Assembly (NCBI GenBank): GCA_963930775.1
Contig: OZ005690.1
Location: 11,744,411 to 11,808,410 of the forward strand
Length of the DNA stretch: 64,000 nt
Source: Cliona cf. orientalis
Lineage: Eukaryota; Porifera; Demospongiae; Clionaida; Clionaidae
Direction: 5' to 3'
Shown here: piece after piece, positions 1 to 11,000 of the stretch
How positions within the stretch are numbered: the stretch's first letter is position 1
Layout: every line of letters begins with the position of its first letter
The notes under the pieces: model-generated
The model's database searches: none
What the model saw: the letters and a program-made list of their open reading frames with translations, nothing else
Told to the model about the DNA's origin: nothing
Program-made: the position numbers and the translations under genes

Positions 1-3000
1 TACATAAACCAAATGGCATTCTCACAAATTCGTAAAGTCCCTTGTGGGTGGTAAAGGCAGTCTTCGGTATAGCGTCATCGTCAAGTGGTACCTGCCAGTA
101 CCCTGAAGCTAAGTCCAAGGTGGTGAAGAATCTGGCATTCCCCAAAGTATCCAGGATATCGTCCACACGAGGAAGTGGGTAAACATCTTTTTGTGTGATA
201 CTATTAAGCCTCCTAAAGTCTACGCAAAAGCGCAAGCTCCCATCCTTTTTAGGAACCAAGACTACGGGGCTAGCCCAAGGGCTAGAAGAAGGCCGGACTA
301 TTCCTCGTTTCTCCATCTCGTTCACCATCTGGGTTATCTTATCTCGGTAAATAATGGGCGTTCGATATGGCATCTGTTTAATCGGTTGATGATCACCGGT
401 ATCAATTCTGTGAGAGGTTACATTGGTACAACCAAGCTCACTATCATCAAGAGCAAAGATATCTGTAGATTTTTTCATTAATTCATTAAATTCTTTCATT
501 TCAGAAGGGTTCACATCATCTGGCAAGTCCAACACTTTCATTAACGTGGCGTAGCGCTCTGGGGTATTGGGTAATGCGTTCACGCATGCGCAGGTACTAT
601 CACGCTGCCCTTGCGGAGCAAACCCCAGTGTAGGCTCTGGATTAGACTCAGGCTCTTCTGATCTGGGTAAGTCACACAGACTTGCTACACCTAACTGTTC
701 TCCCTCTGCCAGCTTGACAGAAATCCCTTGAAAATTCTGAATTGGTAGTAAAGCTTTCCCACTGGGCTGCACTGCTATTAAGGATTCTTGTGCCCAGATT
801 CCTAACTCACTCAATTTCTGATGCTCAGGCTCAAATAAAAGCTGGTCTCCCACACACCCATCACTCTCTACTTGCACTTCAACTACCCGTCCCTTCTGCC
901 CAGGGATTGTGGTTGTCTGTATCAACCTAACTTGTGCTACTTGCTCAGCTATAGCATGCAGAGGCTTCCCATTAGCTCTCCTCACTGTAATGCCTAGGAA
1001 CGGAATGACATTCATACCTATGAGGCAGTGTTGTTCACTCTCAGGCTGGATAAAGGTGGGGACAGTGACCTTGCGGCCATCACAAGAAAAGGTAAGCATA
1101 ACTTGAGCTGTAATGTCTAGGGGTTTTCCCTTAGTCCCTTCTTTCCCATACAAAGGCATACAGGGCAACTCTAGTTTGGGAATAGGCTTGCCTAGAGACT
1201 CTAAATGACGCTTTATGCTATGTAACATTGGTCTGGAAATAATAGTGGAATTGGAAGCAGTATCAACAACAGCAGTAGCTTGCAAACCCTCAACAAAAAG
1301 CTCTAGCATTAGGGTAGGCCCCACAGCTCCCTTAACAACATTCACCTTACCCCCATCACTAGGCTCAGGGTCAGTTAGCAAGGCCTGTTCCCTGTTCAGT
1401 CTACGACTAGCTAACTCTTGCTCTAGCTGTTGGTCAGTCATATCTGTGACAGTGCTCAACACTTTGTTGGGCAGGCTACTTCTTCCAGTGGCCTCAGCTC
1501 CACCCCCCTTTCTACCTTTCTTAAAACAGTACTTTGCAATGTGGCCATGCTTCCCACAGTAAAAACATACATCTGATCTGGATTGTTTCTGGCCAGCTCC
1601 CTCACTAAGAGTGTTAGTAGCCTTTCCTGCTGCACTCTGACCTGCAGGCTCACTAGAATCCTTGTCACTACTCTTTTTCTTACTACGAGGCTCATTCTTG
1701 TTGGCTGCTGACTGGCTAAACTGTTGATCATGACACTCTAGTGTTCTGGCTCTGGCGTACAGCTCTTCAAACGTCTCCTTAGGCTTAGGTGCATCTAACT
1801 TACGCTGCCACTTAGTTGCCAGGCAATGGAAAAACCTTCCCTTGAGCAGTCTGTCCCACTCCTTGCCTACTAAACTGGGAAAGGCCTTCCTAGCTGTAGT
1901 CTGCAACTTGATCCCCATCTCTTCTACTGTTTCAGTGGTTTGGGTCATTTGATAAAACTCTGCCCCTCTAAGCTCCTCAATATCCACTGGTTGGAACCTT
2001 TTTCGCAAGGCAGATATTACATCACTATAAGTTCCTTGGGTCTCCTTTGGCAAATTGCAATAAGTTTGGAATGCAGTCTTATCCAAATGCATCTTCAATC
2101 GATACTTTTTCTCTTCTCCCGTCCAACCCGCAACCGTGGCCCGCTCCTCAAAATGCTCTACCCAACGCTCGAAGCTATCCTCTCCCACTAGGTTACCCTC
2201 ACCACTAAAGTGGGGAAGAGGAGGTAGGCTCTGGGCAGCCATCACTTTAGTTTGTGCTGCCATCATGTCTGTCTGGGCCTGTATGAACTTAGCTACTGAC
2301 TGGACTAACTCTGTCTCATGTGGGTCTGCCATAGGCACTGTGGCACTATCACTACTGTCCGATGCAGACAGCATACTACTATCTGTGGTCTTGACCTTGT
2401 CACCCTTCTCACTCTCATCCTCACTAAGTGACCCAACAGCATGCTTATCAGTTGCAACAGCACCACCACTAGAGGGCACTGCCACCACAAGGTCAGCCTC
2501 TTTCTCACCAGACTTGCCAACCACACTAGCACGCTCTCCACTCGTGCTACCTGCCACCAAAGGGTCACCTTTGCCTTCCTCTCCATCTTTACCACTGGCT
2601 TTCTTGCCACTCTTCTCCCTGCTACCCACCCCAGACTCCTTCAACTCACCTTTCCTAGAGGTAGCGGCATCATCCCGCTTCCGAGTCTCAGGCTCCTTAG
2701 GGCTAGTAGTAGAGGGTCCCACTGCTTTCCTCCTTGCACTCTCCAGCTCCTTCTCCAGGCGCTGAATTCTATCAAGGTAAGTCTCTCTCTCCTTGTCAAA
2801 CTTTTCTCGCAGCGTTTCCAACGCTTGGAGTCGTGCCAGCTCTAACTGGACCTCCTGCTTCTCCAGTAATTGCTTGCACTCTGCTAAATGATCCTCGAGA
2901 GTTTTAATTGTTTCATCTTGCCTACTCACTGTGTCTTCCAACTCTCCAAGAGTTTTCTCGTGTTTGCTGATCAGCTCCTTTTTCTCTTTATCTATTCGTC

Positions 3001-3274
3001 GAAGATCGCTCTCTGCGTCCTCTTTCGCACGCTTAAGTGCGTCCTGAGCAGCGCGTAGCTCCCCATCTCTGTCGTCTATCGCACTCTCAGCCATGGTAAG
3101 TTTCTGCTGCAGCTCGTCGACTTGGGCTTGTAGCTCCTCGACTGACTTAACCTCACTGTCTGTTTCTTCCTCAGACATCTCGACCTGTATCTCCTCTGTC
3201 TCCACGGCAAATGCGACAAACTTTCCACTTCTCAAAGTTCTTCCCTCGCGAACAGACTCCTCTGACTCGTTCAT
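1..3274 (-). CDS. Gag-Pol polyprotein, N-terminal ~1,090 residues (partial)
   Basis: The frame starts at the ATG ending at 3274, 35 bases after the primer-binding site, and stays open to the window edge. In order it shows an acidic N-terminus (MNESEESVREGRTLRSGKF); a long coiled coil rich in E, K, Q and L (about residues 40-170); a Ser/Gly/Lys-rich linker; a retrotransposon gag core (LPHFSGEGNL, later FERWVEHFEE); and one CCHC zinc knuckle CFYCGKHGHIAKYC near 1,510-1,560. Next comes a retropepsin-like segment with AVVDTASNSTI, where the usual DTG/DSG is DTA. The reverse transcriptase follows, with FCVDFRRLNSITQKDVYPLP and TLDLASGYWQV. The YxDD box is beyond the edge. Gag and pol share one frame, so no frameshift is needed. 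It replicates the element through an RNA intermediate. Confidence 0.93.
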   Translation of the reverse strand, partial: MNESEESVREGRTLRSGKFVAFAVETEEIQVEMSEEETDSEVKSVEELQAQVDELQQKLTMAESAIDDRDGELRAAQDALKRAKEDAESDLRRIDKEKKELISKHEKTLGELEDTVSRQDETIKTLEDHLAECKQLLEKQEVQLELARLQALETLREKFDKERETYLDRIQRLEKELESARRKAVGPSTTSPKEPETRKRDDAATSRKGELKESGVGSREKSGKKASGKDGEEGKGDPLVAGSTSGERASVVGKSGEKEADLVVAVPSSGGAVATDKHAVGSLSEDESEKGDKVKTTDSSMLSASDSSDSATVPMADPHETELVQSVAKFIQAQTDMMAAQTKVMAAQSLPPLPHFSGEGNLVGEDSFERWVEHFEERATVAGWTGEEKKYRLKMHLDKTAFQTYCNLPKETQGTYSDVISALRKRFQPVDIEELRGAEFYQMTQTTETVEEMGIKLQTTARKAFPSLVGKEWDRLLKGRFFHCLATKWQRKLDAPKPKETFEELYARARTLECHDQQFSQSAANKNEPRSKKKSSDKDSSEPAGQSAAGKATNTLSEGAGQKQSRSDVCFYCGKHGHIAKYCFKKGRKGGGAEATGRSSLPNKVLSTVTDMTDQQLEQELASRRLNREQALLTDPEPSDGGKVNVVKGAVGPTLMLELFVEGLQATAVVDTASNSTIISRPMLHSIKRHLESLGKPIPKLELPCMPLYGKEGTKGKPLDITAQVMLTFSCDGRKVTVPTFIQPESEQHCLIGMNVIPFLGITVRRANGKPLHAIAEQVAQVRLIQTTTIPGQKGRVVEVQVESDGCVGDQLLFEPEHQKLSELGIWAQESLIAVQPSGKALLPIQNFQGISVKLAEGEQLGVASLCDLPRSEEPESNPEPTLGFAPQGQRDSTCACVNALPNTPERYATLMKVLDLPDDVNPSEMKEFNELMKKSTDIFALDDSELGCTNVTSHRIDTGDHQPIKQMPYRTPIIYRDKITQMVNEMEKRGIVRPSSSPWASPVVLVPKKDGSLRFCVDFRRLNSITQKDVYPLPRVDDILDTLGNARFFTTLDLASGYWQVPLDDDAIPKTAFTTHKGLYEFVRMPFGLC

Positions 3275-3291
3275 TGAACTCGCAAGGTAAG

Positions 3292-3309
3292 ATCCTGGCA
3301 GGGTCGCCA
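3292..3309 (-). other. Primer-binding site for reverse transcription
   Basis: On minus the sequence directly after the LTR is TGGCGACCCTGCCAGGAT. It begins with TGG, complementary to a tRNA 3' CCA end, and lies two bases from the LTR. Which tRNA primes is not determined here. Confidence 0.6.
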
Positions 3310-3311
3310 CA

Positions 3312-3477
3312 TGTAACGGCATGCAACCGTGCGAGCCAACCCCAGTGCTAGCTATCCCGGTACAATCGACTAGAATCACAGCACAAGAGCAGACTGTTTC
3401 ATTTTTCATTTTTTTTCATGTATCTGACGCATGTATCCAGCGAATAGATTAAGAGCTGAGTGCTACTTTCTCTGACA
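3312..3477 (-). repeat. 5' LTR of the Gypsy-type element (~166 bp)
   Basis: Read on minus it begins TGTCAGAGAAAG and ends GCCGTTACA, the canonical TG...CA ends. It is followed after two bases by a plausible primer-binding site. The outer end is also supported because the same 58-bp LTR start occurs again at 3909-3966. The 3' LTR is outside the window, so the limits cannot be checked against a second complete copy. Confidence 0.65.
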
Positions 3478-3908
3478 TAGTAAAGAATGTAATTAATGGT
3501 AATAATGTGACATCATTTCCTGTGTGACGTGACAAATGCCTACTAACCAACAAAGCACAATGATGTAGATCTCACAAACCACCTTGTAGTCAAATTTGTG
3601 GCACTGGCCATGGGCAGGCCAATAATTGGCCTAGGACAACCCTCCAGGGTACTACCTAACAGGCTGCAGGGTATGGGTTATCATGATCTGTATAGCAATT
3701 ATGCACAATAATATGCTTGTGCAGCTGCTGTAACTCTCCTATCTCAGTTGGGAACTATAATCACATCCCCAGTAGCCATTTATTTTCTGTGGTTATGAGG
3801 CAATTGTGGTGTAACCTATAGTGTAATCTATGAGGTAATTACCCGAAACTTCAGGGCCTCGCTGGAGTCTTTTTGAGACTTGAAAATGATATTAGATAAG
3901 TACGTAGA

Positions 3909-3966
3909 GTATCTGACGCATGTATCCAGCGAATAGATTAAGAGCTGAGTGCTACTTTCTCTGACA
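3909..3966 (-). repeat. Orphan 58-bp copy of the LTR start
   Basis: This is identical over 58 bp to 3420-3477, the outer end of the LTR, and lies 489 bp further out. Beyond 58 bp the two sequences diverge at once. It may be a truncated LTR from another insertion or a local duplication. The surrounding 3478-4326 shows no coding signal. Confidence 0.7.
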
Positions 3967-4326
3967 AGTACCGCTGGCCGAACTTCACATGTTCTCTTGG
4001 CTGACGTAATCCGTGGATAAATAAAGCTAGCCTTGCGCTATATTATAATTATAGCATTGTGCATGTGGCATGCCATAATAATATAATATACCACAAGCGA
4101 TCTGAAACTTGGAAGCTGTACTGCACTGTCAAGTTCATCTCCTGTGATTAATTAAAGCATCAAAACCTGTAAGTGTTGAGGTCAAGAGTCGGTCTCAGAC
4201 TCTATATCTCTGTGATCGACTCTGAGGTGCCGGCATCCATGTGGCTTGTAGACTGTGCACACACTTTATTGACGACCTTGTACCATATGCACCATTAGAA
4301 CTGGGGATGTGGTCAAGTTTTCATAG

Positions 4327-4506
4327 TACCGTAAATTGCGAATATTTCGTGTCTAAAATATTTCATGTGATAAATTTTCACGTTTAATAATTTTCGGACA
4401 AACGACCCTGTACCGCATTATCATTAATATTGTGCATGTATTTTCGTGCATTTAGTTTTCGCACAAGCCAGGCTGTCTGAAAAACGATAATTCGCGATTT
4501 ACGGTA
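4327..4506. repeat. MITE-like hairpin, TACCGTAAAT ends
   Basis: The ends are TACCGTAAATTGCGAAT and its imperfect inverse ATTCGCGATTTACGGTA, with further inverted matches inside. It is a 180-bp non-autonomous element. Related or similarly ending elements lie at 12739-12949, 53113-53565 and, degraded, at 24641-24728. Confidence 0.8.
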
Positions 4507-5053
4507 TATTATTATTAGCAATTTTTTATATAGGAATAGAGGGTGGCTCTAGCTCTGGCATAAATAGTGTTCTATTGTATAGTGGCATGGCTGAGAGTAG
4601 TCACTGAAAGCATGGTACCACAACTATAGGCTTTTAGATGCTCCATTGGCATCTAGTATTATGCAGATGCTGCTAGACTTGAGAGTTTCCCCTAAAAATC
4701 AGAGTATAGAGCAGTATATCCTTGCTCATATTAATCAAAGATTGAAGGCTTTAACATTCCTGTATAATAATATATTGCACTAACCACATCAAAGAGAAAC
4801 AAACACAAGTAGATTGGTGCAATGCTGCTCTATATTATACTCTGTTGTAGGAATCCTAGCCCATGGACTCTTATTCTGGTGGTCTCACTTGCGATTTTGC
4901 TCATGGCAATGTATATTGAGATGACAATGACTATAGTAGAGTCTGTACTGGCCATGGAGCGATTATTGCTTAGGGTTTACTTTGTCAAATACTATAGTGA
5001 TCATGCAGATATGACCATAATTAATGTTATATTATTGATTTTCATTAATATAG

Positions 5054-8000
5054 ATGGAGTAATAGGAGTGCTAATCAATGATGAATTTGTTGAAGAAAGC
5101 AACTTCAGCGTAACTGAAATAGTAATGAAAGTGAAGGTCCATGGTCATGGTGAGGCTGGGTGGCTAGTCAAAGTCACTGAAGTTACAGAAGATGAGCCTC
5201 AGTAAGTGATTAAACTTTTGTGTGCAGTTCAAGTGTAATTTGTTAATACAGTGGTATCTTTAAAAATGCTTTGATTCGTACTCCTCATCTCCCAAATGAA
5301 AAATTTCATATTTATAATGACACTTGCAGAATAATTATTGATTATTTCTACCATGGCTCCAAAATAATATAATGAATCAGTGACTGAAGCCGTTGCTAAA
5401 GTGGTGAAAAACTATAAATCTTTTAAGCTGTACGTTTGTACCATACCCTCACGAAAGGAAAGAGGGCCCACTATGGAATATTGACCCACCTCCCACTTTG
5501 GGCTCAATTTCCTGCTAAGGTCTAGTAATATTTATTTGAATATTATGCTCCCTTGAAAACGCAGCTCAAATGGCTGGTTTATGAGGACTGAACTTCGAAT
5601 ACGTAGTCAATGTATGCTTGAATAAGGCTGAAATCAATGGTAGCCGCTGCTACTATTCAAATTATTAAGATAGCTAGTGTGGGTAACTTACCTGGCACTC
5701 TTTCGCATCTAAAATTAATAGTGATAAACGGAACGATAGTATGCACTTAATGAAGAATATGCGCTTGTATGGCACATAACCACGCCCACAAATTATGGAT
5801 GCTAGGCCCGCAAGTGCTAGCGCTAGCTGGCTCGATCGATCGAGCGCTTTAGCGTTTACAGCTGCCGCTCAAGACGACGAGTGCTTGCGATTGTCTGAAG
5901 ACTCAATCTTTTTGCATGATAGCTAGTGTTATTTGTGGCTATTGTATCTTCAAAGATATGTGAACTCCACATACTTTCCAGCCTGTTGTTGAGGTCAAGG
6001 TCAGGTTCATAGAATACCATGCCTATTAAGCACATGCACTTAATAAACAATAGTTTGTGACGAGAAGAGAGCATGCGCTTATAATAAATAATGTGCACTT
6101 AACAGCGGGGTGCACTTAATAACCAGAGTTTACAGTATATGTGTAGCCAAAAGTTGACCATGCTTATATTCATTTCTAGGTTATGCTTTTTTATGACAAG
6201 TGATTCCAAATCCACAAAGAAGTTCCTGTCAGTGTTGAATGAATCATGCTCTGGAGCATTAATGTGTCAGCTTGCCGACTCAGAATTGAATAAATATATA
6301 ATGAACATGACGACTGCTTTCTGCAGAGCTAAACAAAGCACAGTCCAGAAGTATGAGTATGTAAAGACGGCAGCTGAATGTCTCGGTAGACAGCCGGACT
6401 CTAAAGTGTGGGTGATGGCACATGATACACAGATCGATGAAGATGGGGAATTTATACTTGTCGACCAGCAGCAATACATTTGGCTAGGAGATATCATTGG
6501 AAATCGAGTAATAAAGAATGTGGCCAATCCAGGTGATGCTGCTATAATAAATAGAGAGAGTGACCCAGAAACCGTTTTCGATGAGAGCCTTAAAGCTTTA
6601 AAGAAAGCAGTCAACAATAATTACGTCCCTGGATTCATGCTATTAGGGTCTGCAGTGATGGCAATGCACTATGAGAATATCCAATCTGTATATGGAATGT
6701 GTCCCACACCTATTGCTGTTGGACCCAAGAACACCGGCAAATCAACAGTAGCAAGGTATGTTCTGGCCTCTTGTGGAACTCCACAATTTTTTGTCCGTGA
6801 TTTTACTGCAACCGCTCCAAGCCATCTGAACAGTAGGAAAACTATCCCTACAGTATTTGATGACCCTGATGATATTGGCAAACTGAAAACCCTTATCGAT
6901 GATACATTCAACAAGGGAAATCGGTGCACTTCAAAGAATGAATCATCACCCAGAACACTAGGGATCATTACAATCAACCTGGATCGCCTCCCAAAACTAT
7001 GCAGCAATTATAAGTAAGTATTGATCATGTTTATTTTGTGATAGCTAGATGGGAATAGGAACCACTAGCTTCATGTAAAAGTCGAATTTTTACTAGTGAT
7101 TCCAAGGCCTTATTGACTGACTTGTTTATAGCCCATGTGCTTCACAAAAATCAACATTAGAAGCTATACAGTTCTCACCAAAGAGTGGAATAAATGATGA
7201 TTTTTGAAAAAGATCATTGCCTGCTCACGCAGGAAATGGGTATCACTCAAAATTTGTAGTATATGCAGTAGGTTAATATAATTTTGTTTAGTTCATAGCT
7301 GCTGTGGTTCCGTGACTTTAGAAGGAAAATATGGGAATAGTGCAAAGGAGTCCCTTTCCTCATATCCCTAGCTGTTGCGTAGCTGTTATATTGTGTGAAA
7401 ATGTTAACGAACTCAAAACAGGCCTCTTGAAAAGTTTTCACGATTTATGTTAAATGTTTCATCTAATAGTTAAATATGTCACGGGCGTGAGGGATGTATG
7501 GCATTTATTGCACCGAAGCCCAAGGGTTCAGGGCAATAAATACCATGCATCCCGAGTGCGCGTGATATAACTAGTTTATATCCCGTGGGCATAGCTACCA
7601 TAGATGTTCATAGAATACTAAAAAAGAAAGAAAAGGCAAGCTTATCGTACTCGAAATGGATACACAAAGCCGCTCACTGAGTCTAGTTCTCAAACTTCTG
7701 AACATCTCGTGACCGAGGGGTGTGGTCAAATCCACACAGCTACAGCCATCCGACTCTTGACGATGAACTACCATCGTTAGCATGACCTGCAACATCAAGC
7801 TCAGAAGCCAAGAAACGAAGCTTGAGCTGTTGACTAATAGTCCTACACAGTAGATATGCGTATACTGTGTTAAATCTCAATCGATCGATCGATCGACGAC
7901 TCTGCCCATCGCTTCGAACCGGTGATCTTCTGCTACCTTTCCCGCCATACACTCCATTTAGTCTCGTGAGATGCTCTATTGATAGTTTACTTTTGTTGCT

Positions 8001-11000
8001 ACCAACATGTTTATTGTTCAAGGCCTGCAGTATTTAATATTGCACTTTGACTTCCCTTGAGCCACTAATATTGCACTGTGGATTTCCTGGAGCTATTTAT
8101 ATTGCACTGTGGCTTAGCTGAGGGTGTTCATATTGCACTGCTTGTCTCTAGGAAGTGCATTATGGCGTATATTTTACTTTGCAACGACATAGTAATGGGA
8201 TATAAGCATTGTATTATTATAATAATATTATGGTGCAATTATGTGATACAAATTTATGCAACTGCCACTTGACTCGCATAAATATTTGCATAAATAAAAC
8301 AAAATAATATTGTTTTACGTGCTGCTCTGTTAAAAAGGTGCATCTTTAATTTGAGTATAATAATATTGGTGGTTGGTCTTATGTCAAATAACCCTTCTTT
8401 TAACTGTTACCATCTTCTAAGGAGGCTACTTATGAGATATAAACGCGAAATAAGCCTTCTTTTCGACCTGCTTAGTACAGCTGCTGTACCCAGATCCTGT
8501 TAATTGTTAAGGGTGCTAATAGAATCCCCACGAGCAGGCTATCTGGATACAGCTACAGATTTATTGTATGTTCACTCATTTTTTAAGCTTCTTGGGCGTC
8601 ACAGAACAATTGGCTGTCATTATCTATGACAAAATTTGACCCTTGCTCGATCTTGACGTCCGACCATTTTGAACAGCTTCACCCAGGGCCATTTAATTGA
8701 TTTCCAGTTCATCCCTTTAGACCATAATTTCTCGATTATTGGGGTGTGGCACGATTGCAAACAAAGCGCTGTATCTCAACAGTGAAGTGAGTAATTGATC
8801 TAAAACTTGAGCACGGGTTAGCTATATGGTAGAGCTTATCAAATCCCATACGGAGGGTCCCCAAATCCAGTCACATTTATCACTTTTATGCTTGTAGGGA
8901 GTCTTCTCGTGTTGTCCTTATCCCATTCAATGATCCTGATTCTGCCGATGTGCACACTATTGACGATTCAGATTTAATAGCAGCTCAACGTAGGTCTGGA
9001 AGTGCGATTTGTCTCTTCATCAAACTAGGGAAGGCTTTTCATGAATGCTCAGCATTCAGAGCGGAATTAGATGCTGAATTGAATGAAATATTCCTCAGAG
9101 GTGATGTACCAGTAGACAGCAGAATCAGACGAATATACACCATTCTCCTTTTCTTTACATTGAAGGTAAGATTGTTATTTAACCACAAGAGGTAAAGTAG
9201 TCAATTTGTAAACCTATTGTTACCTATTATTGTCGGCACAAGAATTGCCAGATCTTGAGATATAGGCATCTAAGGAATTAATTTTGTAAGCACAACAACT
9301 CCTTGAAGACAGCGAAAATTGGCTTGAATTATTAAGTGGGTATAGCATTTAAGCATGAGCATTTGATTGGAGCAGAAACATGGCAGAAGATAGCCTTAAT
9401 TGTCTTGATTCTACAGCAGCGTGGCTCTGGATATTTGAAACACAGCCCTCATGAACAAATTTATGTGGTACTATTATTGTGGGAGGTGCCATTAGGTATT
9501 GATCTAAAAATAGTACGAGCAACCCTTGATTAGTAACCACACTCCAGCAAGGCTGTATGGAATAAATGTGCTATAATATGATGATGGAATATGTACACAG
9601 TTGAATATATTTACCTCTAAGTTTGGGAAAATAAAGCTCAAACATATTTGTTTGTTGTGATAAGATAGACGTTTATAACTTGTGCATGCACTTGAATTTT
9701 ATAGCTTGCTGAAATATCTATGGAATCTCCAAGTCGCCAGCAGATCATGTCCTACTTTGAAAAGAATGTAGTTAGTGCCATCAAAACATGGCAATTAACT
9801 GACAGAAGTAGGAGGGAAAGTGAGGAAAAGTCTCTCAACCAGTTTGTACGTGATGTGGCATCTGGTATCCAGCTTAAAGTTGATAATTTGTCAATGACAT
9901 CTTCAGAGGTGAGCTGAGAATCAATACTGGCTTTAATAAGCAGGGGCCGGCGCCGGGGAAGAGGAAGCAAACTTAAAGCAATCCTCTTGCTACACCTGAT
10001 TATTATAATAAGTTATTTTTCATCATTATTTCTACCATGGGTATCAATCAATCTGGTTACTGTTAGGAGGTGTCTGCCTAGATAAACTTCTGTTTCTTTT
10101 TTCGTCTTAGATAGCTTACTGCTATGTTATCTAAAGCTACCTAGACTCAATGAATGGTGGCTGCATGCCAACTACATATCTAGTTAAACAAACTCCACAA
10201 TTATCCCGTGCACATGCACAATGGATAATGTAATCAGTCGTATTGTTGGTGAGCACACAAATTCTTGAGGCTTAGGCACCTGAGAGACTCATAAGCATAA
10301 CGAATCAGTCGAATTTGGTAAAAAATTGGTTGTATTTAGAGGAACACGATCCATGAGCGTCACAAATAGTGCCTTTTTTGGCTACCATAGCCTCGCCTAT
10401 TGACAGTGCCTACTCAATGCATATTGAATGTAGGCCATGTGCTTTCTGCTCGTGCACAACGCAGCACAATCTATAGATGAAGGTCATCTACAGGTGCACA
10501 TGTGCTGCTGCAGCTCTTGAGATTTCAGCTCTATCCAGGTAGATGCAGGGTGCAGATGCACACGTGTGGGGTATGTGCTCTAGAGAGCTCTAATTATTAT
10601 CAACTTTGCGTAATTCGTAGGTACTGACAATGATTAATCCAAGTGTCACCAATGCTGAACATACTCGGTATTATGTGGCTATGGTGCTAGACGAGGTCAT
10701 TTCTAACCTAGCATCCCACTTTGAGAGAAAGTATGTAGAAGCCAGTATAAAATCGAGTGGAGGAAACGTCGGAGATGCACGATACTTTCTAAAGAAAGGT
10801 TGTGAAGCAACTACTCTATCATGCCTGCCTAAGCCTAAATTACATAAACGGCGCTGCTGTACCATTAACAAATCTTCATTGGATACAGCAACCAGGCAGA
10901 AATTAGAAACGGGTATGTACAAGTTAATCATCTTTCCAGAGTAATATTCATGCATACGTATCAACCATTTTTGCTTGCAGCACTGAAGTTTATCCCCACC

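Larger units (their letters stand above)
1..3477 (-). mobile_element. Ty3/Gypsy-type LTR retrotransposon, 5' part (cut by window edge)
   Basis: The element runs right to left. It has a short 5' LTR (3312-3477), a primer-binding site two bases downstream, and one long gag-pol frame that is still open at base 1. The gag, CCHC knuckle, protease, reverse transcriptase order is that of Ty3/Gypsy (Metaviridae-like) elements. The remaining reverse transcriptase, RNase H, integrase and 3' LTR must lie left of the window. The frame has no stop in about 1,090 codons, so this is a recent insertion. Confidence 0.9.

Noticed and set aside
2136..2845. Plus-strand frames of 209 and 134 codons
   Set aside because: They are the antisense of the retrotransposon gag linker, rich in Ser/Pro/Leu as expected from complementing Ser/Gly/Lys codons.
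4822..5053. Longer N-terminal exon (MLLYIILCCRNPSPW...) for the P-loop gene
   Set aside because: The frame is open, but the sequence before 5054 is hydrophobic and unlike the rest. A good acceptor at 5053 makes the shorter exon preferable, though a start at 4851 is not excluded.
7740..8021. 93-codon minus-strand frame starting MNNKHVGSNK
   Set aside because: It lies in a large intron of the P-loop gene, has no recognised domain and no supporting splice pattern.
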